From an uncultured Bacilli bacterium (GTDB lineage: Bacteria; Bacillota_I; Bacilli_A; RF39; UBA660), in assembly GCA_934101345.1 (NCBI GenBank), contig CAKOQV010000026.1:1-16219 (forward strand): a stretch of 16,219 bases of DNA, given 5' to 3'. Made by a program: the position numbers and the translations under genes. The notes beneath the pieces were generated by a model. The model was not told the origin of the DNA and searched no databases. It saw only the letters and a list, made by a program, of their open reading frames with translations. Positions 6,346 to 12,284 of this stretch are shown in pieces. Position 1 is the first letter of the stretch, and each line of letters begins with the position of its first letter.

Positions 6346-7693
6346 GATAATAAAGATTAGTGATATATCTATTGAGATAATATTATCTAATACTAATGTA
6401 AAAATAGGAGATATCCTTAAAGTAGAAGGAGATACTGAGGAAAAGTATTTATTTGAAGTGGTTGAAGTAAATAATATATCTGCTACTTGTGTAAGTTTAT
6501 ATTCTACTAGAGGACTACAAAAAGGTAGTATAGTTTTAAAGAAAGCTGATGAGTTAGAAGTAGAATATTCTGATAAAATATTAGGAAGAATATTTGATTC
6601 ATATGGTAATCCTATCGATGGTTTACCATTTGAAAGTGAAAGAAAAGTATCTGCGAATAATAGTGCTGTATCTTTAAAAGAAGTAAAAGTTGAAACTGAA
6701 CCATTATGGACAGGTATTAAAGTAATTGACTTCTTTGCTCCTTTACAAAAGGGATTTAAAATGGGATTACTTGGAGGTGCTGGAGTTGGTAAGACAGTAC
6801 TTATTAAAGAGTTAATTCATAATATATATGCTAGTTCTAATGCAAGAGCAGTATTTGTTGGAGCAGGAGAAAGAAGCCGTGAAGGTAAAGAATTATATGA
6901 AGATATGAAAAGTTCTAACTTACTTGATAAGATGGCTATGGTATATGGGCAAATGGGTGATAATCCAATATCAAGAAGTAAGAGTGTAAGTACTGGACTT
7001 AGAATGGCTGAGTATTTAAGAGATGAGAAAAAAGAAGATGTATTAATATTTATAGATAATATATATAGATTTATTCAAGCTAAGGCAGAAATAGCTACTG
7101 ACTTAAAAGAATTATTAATAGAAAATGGTTATCCATCTAATATGGCTAGTGAAATAAGTAGTATTGAAGAGAGAATAAATTCTAATGATAATGGTTCTAT
7201 TACTTCATTCCAAGCTATTTATATACCGGCTGATGATTTAACTGATGATGCTGTACAAACCACAATGAGTTATATGGATGGACAAATAGTACTTGATAGA
7301 AAAATAGCAGAATTAGGTTTATATCCGGCGATTAATGTATTTAAATCTACTTCTAAATTAATAGATATTGAAAAGATAGGTGAAAGACATTTTAGATTAG
7401 TTGAAAAAGTACTTGCTTATCTAACTAGATATGAAGAACTGGAAGAAATTATTGCTGTACTGGGTATTGAAGAACTATCTGAAGAAGATAAAAAAATATT
7501 CCATAGATCAAGAAAGTTAAGAAACTATTTCTCACAACCAATGTTTGTAGCAGAACCATTTACTAATATTAAAGGTGAATTTGTTGATATAAATGATGTA
7601 CTTAATGATGTAGAAAATATTCTTGAAGGTAAGTATGATGATGTAGATGAAAGTAAATTTAGATATATAGGTAAAATAACATGGACGGAATAA
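6332..7693 (+). CDS. atpD: F1 ATPase beta (catalytic) subunit
   Basis: Catalytic beta subunit, 453 aa. All key motifs are present: GGAGVGKT (148-155), the general base Glu180 in FVGAGERSREG, Walker B LIFIDN with Asp242, YIPADDLTD, IAELGLYPAINV, and a DELSEED-like lever EELSEED (380-386) followed by HRSRKLRNYFSQPMFVAEPF. ATP hydrolysis is therefore expected. In place of the usual LDATTVLSR there is MDGQIVLDR, closer to the wording seen in type III secretion and V-type ATPases, which marks a divergent lineage. ATG 6332 is preferred over GTG 6323 because GAAGAAGGTGAAG lies just ahead. The gene overlaps both neighbours by 13-14 nt, so the proteins are probably made in a fixed ratio. Confidence 0.95.
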   Translation: MQVGKIIKISDISIEIILSNTNVKIGDILKVEGDTEEKYLFEVVEVNNISATCVSLYSTRGLQKGSIVLKKADELEVEYSDKILGRIFDSYGNPIDGLPFESERKVSANNSAVSLKEVKVETEPLWTGIKVIDFFAPLQKGFKMGLLGGAGVGKTVLIKELIHNIYASSNARAVFVGAGERSREGKELYEDMKSSNLLDKMAMVYGQMGDNPISRSKSVSTGLRMAEYLRDEKKEDVLIFIDNIYRFIQAKAEIATDLKELLIENGYPSNMASEISSIEERINSNDNGSITSFQAIYIPADDLTDDAVQTTMSYMDGQIVLDRKIAELGLYPAINVFKSTSKLIDIEKIGERHFRLVEKVLAYLTRYEELEEIIAVLGIEELSEEDKKIFHRSRKLRNYFSQPMFVAEPFTNIKGEFVDINDVLNDVENILEGKYDDVDESKFRYIGKITWTE

Positions 7694-7929
7694 AAGTAAA
7701 GGTATTTGATATTAAGAATGGTTTAAGAGTATATGAAAATATTAAAATTATAAGGATAATTAGTAAGGATTATAATCTTTTGATTATGAAAGATTATTTA
7801 CCTATAATAGGAGAAATAGATGGATCTGTTGATATAAAAAATGAAAATATTGATTTATCTTTTAAAGATATCAGAGCCTTTTATATGAATAGTGATAATG
7901 TTTTTAATTTAATGATAAAAGAGGGATAG
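7681..7929 (+). CDS. atpC: F1 epsilon-like subunit without the C-terminal helices
   Basis: This 82-aa protein matches the beta-sandwich half of subunit epsilon in length, strand pattern and position after beta. It starts DGIKVKVFDIKNGLRVYE, has LPIIGEIDG where the family has the FGILPGHAPL turn, and ends after the last strand (VFNLMIKEG). The two C-terminal helices that inhibit ATP hydrolysis in many bacteria are absent, so epsilon inhibition should not operate. It begins inside the end of beta (13-nt overlap). Sequence similarity is faint; the call rests largely on fold pattern and gene order. Confidence 0.65.
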   Translation: MDGIKVKVFDIKNGLRVYENIKIIRIISKDYNLLIMKDYLPIIGEIDGSVDIKNENIDLSFKDIRAFYMNSDNVFNLMIKEG

Positions 7930-7930
7930 T

Positions 7931-8458
7931 ATGAATGATATAGTTTATTTTGCTAGTGTTTGTTTATTAGTATTGTTAACACTTTATATTATATTAAAAA
8001 TATTAATTAAGAGATTTAATCCCGAAAAAAGTGAAGTTAGTATATATGGAATATTACAAGGAATGAAAAATAAAGAAATCATTAGTTTATCTTGTAGTAT
8101 TGTCCGCTATATATTTCTGCTATATGTTATGTCTTCTTTTGCTAATTTGGATTTGTATATAGTTTGTATTTCTTTATTTCTAACTTTTATTAGTGGCTTT
8201 TTAATTAAAGATAAATTATTAATTGTTAATTTATTATTAAATTTGGTAGCTCTTGGAGGAATTAAGCTTGTATATTTAATTCATGACTATATAGTAAATG
8301 AATATAACTCAGTATGGATGTTATTACTTTTGGTATTTTTAATGATATTTCTTTTATTATATTTGTCATATACATTACTTAGAAATATTAAAAGTGTTGT
8401 AATTAAAAATAAATATGTTAGGAAGGGTGGTAATAATGAGAATAAAAAATGTAGTTAA
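7931..8458 (+). CDS. Multi-pass membrane protein of the ATPase operon, function unknown
   Basis: This 175-aa protein has about five hydrophobic helices (roughly residues 4-26, 50-70, 73-92, 95-118 and 127-150) and a basic, polar C-terminus. It lies between epsilon and gamma, with GAGGG (7921-7925) ahead of the ATG and a 23-nt overlap with gamma. It occupies the role that subunit a would have in a standard complex, but the diagnostic helix of subunit a with its essential Arg (RLFGN-type motif) is not visible. Arg59 in SIVRYIF sits within the second helix, and Lys112 in the fourth. It might be a highly divergent stator or a different membrane partner. No family is recognised. Confidence 0.75.
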   Translation: MNDIVYFASVCLLVLLTLYIILKILIKRFNPEKSEVSIYGILQGMKNKEIISLSCSIVRYIFLLYVMSSFANLDLYIVCISLFLTFISGFLIKDKLLIVNLLLNLVALGGIKLVYLIHDYIVNEYNSVWMLLLLVFLMIFLLLYLSYTLLRNIKSVVIKNKYVRKGGNNENKKCS

Positions 8459-9221
8459 GGTAATGAATTTCCACTCTTTACTTAGAATTGAAGCTTCTAA
8501 AAAAGAAGCTAGTCATTATCAGAATGTTGGTGATGAAATTACTAATATAATAAGAAGTATTTTATATAATAGAAATTTAGTTTTAGATAAGAAAATAATT
8601 GTACCTAATCCTGATAATCCTAAGTTAAATATATATATAGCTAATGATTATGGCTTTTGTGGTAATTTTAATTCACAAATAGCTCATCAAATAAGACAAG
8701 ATAAAGATGATTATAAGATAATTATAGGTAAAAAAATAATATATACTGATGATAAAACTTTATTGAAAATAGAGAAGGATAATTTTAATAATGAACTTGC
8801 TAAAATAGAGAAGACTATAGATGAATCTATACATAATTCATCTTATAGTGAGATTAATCTATATTATAATCATTATAATTCTAGTACTTCTTTTGAATTT
8901 AAGAAGTTAAATTTATTTCCTTTAAAGTTCGAAGGAGAATATTATAGTAATAAAGATTTTGTTATAGAGACAGATATTACTAGTATGATCTATAGTTTAC
9001 TTACATTTTATATAATGTATCAGCTTAGAATGTGTGAATGTATTAGTAGAGCTGCTGAAAATACTATAAGAAATCAAATAACAAGAGAAGCTATAGATAA
9101 GATAGAACAAATTGAGGAAGAACAAAGTAATGAATTAAGGAAAGAAAAGAAGAGTATTCTAGTTAATAAAACAGTAGATAATTATAAGAAGTTATCTTAT
9201 ATGGAGGTTAATGATGGATAA
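8436..9221 (+). CDS. atpG: F1 ATPase gamma subunit (divergent)
   Basis: Central rotor shaft, 261 aa (about 285-290 usual). The N-terminal helix (NVVKVMNFHSLLRIEASKKE) aligns with the family's KITKAMEMVSASKLR-type helix. The Rossmann-like middle contains YIANDYGFCGNFNSQI, equivalent to the SDRGLCGGFN signature. The C-terminal helix (LRMCECISRAAENTIRNQ) aligns with the EHAARMTAMKNATDN region. ATG 8436 is chosen because AGGAAGGGTGG lies about 6 nt ahead; the ATG at 8415 lies upstream of that ribosome binding site. Gamma normally precedes beta, but here it follows epsilon and an unknown membrane gene. The Met and catch residues of the N-helix are poorly conserved, so coupling may differ. Confidence 0.85.
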   Translation: MRIKNVVKVMNFHSLLRIEASKKEASHYQNVGDEITNIIRSILYNRNLVLDKKIIVPNPDNPKLNIYIANDYGFCGNFNSQIAHQIRQDKDDYKIIIGKKIIYTDDKTLLKIEKDNFNNELAKIEKTIDESIHNSSYSEINLYYNHYNSSTSFEFKKLNLFPLKFEGEYYSNKDFVIETDITSMIYSLLTFYIMYQLRMCECISRAAENTIRNQITREAIDKIEQIEEEQSNELRKEKKSILVNKTVDNYKKLSYMEVNDG

Positions 9222-10038
9222 ATTTGATTATATTACTGCTACTATTGAGGAAGAAAAAGTAAGAGTAGAAAAAATAATAAAATATTTGAAAGAAAATAAT
9301 TTATTGGAAGAGTTACCTGAATATCAAGAAAGATATAATAATATTTTAAAGTATTTAGCCGCTAAAGAGAGATATTTTAAGGTATTAGAAAGTATTAAAC
9401 TAGATAGTGATAAATTAGAAGAATTAAATAAAACAAAAGATGAATATGAAGTAGATAATATCTTACTTGAAGATACTCTTTTATCTAAGTTTAATGAAGA
9501 TACATTTGGTAAATATAGAAATATATTATATGAAGATATTAAAAATGTAGATATTAGTGTTCAGAATATTTTATATTTGTTAATTGAAAAACAAAGTAAT
9601 TATAATGAACTTGTAATAAAAAGAAATAAGTTAAAAGAAATGATGGATAAAAAGAAATATCCAAATACTTATGATACATTGATATCTCAGGATATTTTGA
9701 TTGAAAAACAAGAAAGTATTCTTAATGAAATATTTGTTTTAGAAAATAATATTAGGATAGAAAAAGATAAATTATCTTCTATTGAAAATAGTGTTATGAC
9801 GGATAGTATTTTGAAATTATTGTATGAATTTTGGATAATTAATTCTTATGATGTTAATAAGGTTGATAAATCTAAATTATTTGTTTCTAATAGAAGTTTT
9901 ACTAATTATAAGAATACTGTTGAAGAAAATGTAAAATCTTTACCTATTAATGATAAAGATGATATTGATAGCTTGAAATTACCTGGTATGGATGAGGAAT
10001 CACCTATAGATATAGATGGTAAAAATTATTTAGCTTAA
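9214..10038 (+). CDS. Soluble coiled-coil protein, last gene of the ATPase operon
   Basis: This 274-aa protein is almost entirely helical and rich in Lys, Glu, Leu and Asn, with long heptad-like stretches (about residues 5-75 and 125-200). It has no membrane helix and no signal peptide. The final 30 or so residues are acidic and probably disordered (DKDDIDSLKLPGMDEESP). GGAGG (9203-9207) lies 6 nt before ATG 9214, and the gene overlaps gamma by 8 nt, so it is co-translated with the head subunits. It has no counterpart in standard atp operons and no family was recognised. Plausible roles are an extra stalk, an adaptor between the motor and its load, or an assembly factor. Confidence 0.7.
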   Translation: MDKFDYITATIEEEKVRVEKIIKYLKENNLLEELPEYQERYNNILKYLAAKERYFKVLESIKLDSDKLEELNKTKDEYEVDNILLEDTLLSKFNEDTFGKYRNILYEDIKNVDISVQNILYLLIEKQSNYNELVIKRNKLKEMMDKKKYPNTYDTLISQDILIEKQESILNEIFVLENNIRIEKDKLSSIENSVMTDSILKLLYEFWIINSYDVNKVDKSKLFVSNRSFTNYKNTVEENVKSLPINDKDDIDSLKLPGMDEESPIDIDGKNYLA

Positions 10039-10081
10039 TATTTAAAACTTAAAATAAAATGAAAATTATGTAAAAAAGGTA

Positions 10082-10110
10082 TTGCAAAAATATGTTATAT
10101 TTGTTACAAT
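10082..10110 (+). promoter_or_regulatory. Promoter of the surface-protein gene
   Basis: TTGCAA (10082-10087), a 17-nt spacer and TACAAT (10105-10110). The start site would be near 10117, right at the AAGGAGG (10121-10127), giving a very short leader. Confidence 0.65.
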
Positions 10111-10137
10111 TATTATTGTAAAGGAGGATTGAAAAAA

Positions 10138-10887
10138 ATGGAAGAAAATAACAGAAAGGGACCTGGCGTATTTTACGCTGTAGTAGGTGTTGCCACATTA
10201 GTAGTAGCTATAATTGGTGCTACATTTGCATACTTTAGTGCACAAGCTTCAACAAACCCTGATGATATCAAAGGTAGTACTTTAGACTTATCTGGAACAG
10301 CATTAAAAATGAAGGCTGAAAAGTTAGAGTTCACTGATGCACAAGTAACTAATAAGAATTTAGTACCTGCTACTATGACTAATGATATTGCTGGTGTAAA
10401 TGCTGCACTTGCTGCTAAATGTGAAAATTCTGGTTATACTGGATGCCATGTTTATAGAATTACTGCAGGCTCAACTGAAACTGTAACTGCTGCTACTGTA
10501 ACTTTAGATTTACAACTTAACGGTGTAACTGTTAAGGAAGATTGGAAGTATGCTTTATTTACAGCTACTGATGCTGCTATTGATGCAACAACTACTACTT
10601 TAACTGATGCTGTAGCTTTAACTACAGTTGAAACTGGCAAAGCATTTGGTACTATTGGTGAAGGCGTAAATCTTGATTTAAACTTTAAAGAAACAGGAAA
10701 ATCACTTGGCTTAACTGCTAATACTGATAAAGTTGTTTATTTAATGGTTTACCTAGCAAATGATGCAGAAAATGCTCAAAATAAACCAGAAGATACTAGT
10801 AACCTTGCTACTGGTAGTTATACTGGTACTGTAACATTAAATGCCGGTGCTGAAGGCGGTAGAGTTTCTGCTACATTTACAGCATAA
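10138..10887 (+). CDS. SipW-type signal peptide surface protein (TasA/camelysin-like)
   Basis: This 249-aa exported protein has a short basic start and then the hydrophobic segment GVFYAVVGVATLVVAIIGAT running into FAYFSA (30-35). That is the ATFAYFSA-type cleavage region typical of proteins processed by the SipW signal peptidase. The mature part is Thr-, Ala- and Val-rich and looks beta-stranded. It contains one Cys pair at 95 and 103 (CENSGYTGC) that could form a disulfide. TasA-like proteins form surface fibres, and that role is inferred here. ATG 10138 lies 10 nt after AAGGAGG; the TTG at 10129 is too close to the ribosome binding site. Codon use is visibly richer in GCT/GCA/ACT and less AT-rich than the neighbours, consistent with high expression. 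It is monocistronic. No sipW gene is in the window. Confidence 0.8.
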   Translation: MEENNRKGPGVFYAVVGVATLVVAIIGATFAYFSAQASTNPDDIKGSTLDLSGTALKMKAEKLEFTDAQVTNKNLVPATMTNDIAGVNAALAAKCENSGYTGCHVYRITAGSTETVTAATVTLDLQLNGVTVKEDWKYALFTATDAAIDATTTTLTDAVALTTVETGKAFGTIGEGVNLDLNFKETGKSLGLTANTDKVVYLMVYLANDAENAQNKPEDTSNLATGSYTGTVTLNAGAEGGRVSATFTA

Positions 10888-10907
10888 CATTTATTAAAAG
10901 TTATTTT

Positions 10908-10943
10908 AAAATATAGTAACTATTGTTGTTACTATATTTTTTT
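10908..10943 (+). terminator. Strong intrinsic terminator after the surface protein
   Basis: A perfect 13-bp stem pairs AAAATATAGTAAC (10908-10920) with GTTACTATATTTT (10928-10940) around a 7-nt loop and is followed by more T. It is the clearest terminator in the window. Confidence 0.85.
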
Positions 10944-10998
10944 GATGTCCCTAAATTTTAGTGGAAGGTGTTAAATAATGTAAATTAAAATAAATCAA

Positions 10999-11027
10999 TT
11001 GACTAAAAAATATATTTAATATATAAT
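10999..11027 (+). promoter_or_regulatory. Promoter of the M23 hydrolase gene
   Basis: TTGACT (10999-11004), a 17-nt spacer and TATAAT (11022-11027). The block TTGACTAAAAAA is identical to that of the ATPase operon promoter. Confidence 0.75.
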
Positions 11028-11049
11028 TATAATGGAAGATGTGATATGA

Positions 11050-12246
11050 ATGAATAAGAAGATATTGGTTATTTTGATGATATTTGTGGTAGCGTTTATA
11101 CCGACTTATAAAGTTAAAGCTAAGACACTTGGAGATTTAAAAAAAGAATTATCTAATTTAGAGGCTAAATATGAAGAAAATAAAAATAATAAGAAATTAA
11201 CTGATGATCAAATTAAATCTTTAACTAGTGAAGTTAATGCTCTTACTGTTAAAATAAATAATATTAAGAGTGATATAAAAAAGACAGAAGATGATATTAA
11301 CGATAATCAAAAGAAGATTGAAGAAAAAAAGGATGAGACTGATGAACTATTAAAGTTTCTTCAGGTGTCTTCTGGAGAAAATGTATACTTAGAATATGTT
11401 TTTGAAGCTGATTCATATACTGATTTTATATATAGATATTCTGTTGCTTCACAACTTACTGAATATAATGATAATTTGATGAATGAATTAACTAAATTAG
11501 TTGAAGAACTTGAAAAAAAGAAAACTGATTTATCTTCAAAAAGAAGTAACCTTGAGACTGAAGGTGATAATTTGAATTCTAAATTAATTACCTTAAGATC
11601 TAATTTATCTAATTATAAAGAAGAAGGTACTACGATTGAGGAAGATATTAAAGATATGAAAGCAGAAATATCTAGACTAACTACTAAAGGATGTAAAAAC
11701 AATGAAGAAATATCTACATGTGGTAGAAAATATAATAATAGTAATGTTACAATAACTGCAACTGGGTGGAGTTACCCACTTAACTGGGGATGCGTAACTA
11801 GTGAATATACTGGATATAATATTAGACAAGACTGGTCAGGTGGTGGTGGACATCATGGTATAGATTTAGACTGTGTTAGTGAAGGGACTACTGCTTATGC
11901 TGCTGCTAACGGAGTAGTAGCTAGAATAGTAAATTATTCAAGTTGTGGTGGTAATATGGTTTGGGTATATCATAATGTTAATGGTGTTCCTTATACTACG
12001 GTATATATGCATTTACTTAGAATATCTGTATCTGTTGATCAAGTGGTAACACCTAGTACAAAGATAGGTGAGGTAGGCGGTGGTTCTACTCAGTCTTATG
12101 ATGGTTGTACTGGTGGTGCACACTTACACTTTGGTATGGCTTATGGTCATAATGCATATAACTTTAATGCTAATTCGTTTAATCCAAGAAATATAATAAA
12201 TTTTCCTGCTATATATTATAGTGGTGGAGGATATTTTAGTAGATAA
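11050..12246 (+). CDS. Secreted M23 peptidoglycan endopeptidase with coiled-coil N-terminus
   Basis: This 398-aa cell-wall hydrolase has a signal peptide (MNKKILVILMIFVVAFIPTY, cleaved near KVKAKT) and then a long coiled coil (about 27-215) like PcsB, CwlO or EnvC, which usually governs activation by FtsEX-type partners. The lysostaphin-fold M23 domain has zinc ligands His268 and Asp272 in HHGIDLD, His321 in VYMHLL, and His358/His360 in AHLHFG. Six or so cysteines lie in and around the domain (for example CKNNEEISTC and DCVSEG), suggesting disulfides, which is unusual for secreted Firmicutes proteins. ATG 11050 follows a weak GGAAG-type ribosome binding site. It is likely to cut peptide cross-links during division or growth. 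No ftsEX is in the window, so the partner is unknown. Confidence 0.92.
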   Translation: MNKKILVILMIFVVAFIPTYKVKAKTLGDLKKELSNLEAKYEENKNNKKLTDDQIKSLTSEVNALTVKINNIKSDIKKTEDDINDNQKKIEEKKDETDELLKFLQVSSGENVYLEYVFEADSYTDFIYRYSVASQLTEYNDNLMNELTKLVEELEKKKTDLSSKRSNLETEGDNLNSKLITLRSNLSNYKEEGTTIEEDIKDMKAEISRLTTKGCKNNEEISTCGRKYNNSNVTITATGWSYPLNWGCVTSEYTGYNIRQDWSGGGGHHGIDLDCVSEGTTAYAAANGVVARIVNYSSCGGNMVWVYHNVNGVPYTTVYMHLLRISVSVDQVVTPSTKIGEVGGGSTQSYDGCTGGAHLHFGMAYGHNAYNFNANSFNPRNIINFPAIYYSGGGYFSR

Positions 12247-12264
12247 GAGCTATATAGCTCTTTT
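12245..12264 (+). terminator. Hairpin overlapping the M23 gene stop
   Basis: AAGAGC (12245-12250) pairs with GCTCTT (12257-12262) around TATATA, followed by TT. The stop TAA lies at the foot of the stem. The T-run is short and the P-type ATPase gene starts 38 nt after the stop without a visible promoter, so partial read-through is likely. Confidence 0.5.
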
Positions 12265-12284
12265 AACTTATAAGGAGGCTAACT

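Noticed and set aside
5017..7693. Alpha/beta pair as flagellar FliI, type III secretion or V-type ATPases
   Set aside because: Two distinct subunits carry alpha-specific (GDKKTGKT, SVSRLGG) and beta-specific (GGAGVGKT, GERSREG, EELSEED) F1 motifs, with gamma and epsilon alongside. Only the MDGQIVL wording in beta points the other way.
10129..10137. TTG start for the surface protein
   Set aside because: It is only one base from the AAGGAGG; ATG 10138 has a workable spacing.
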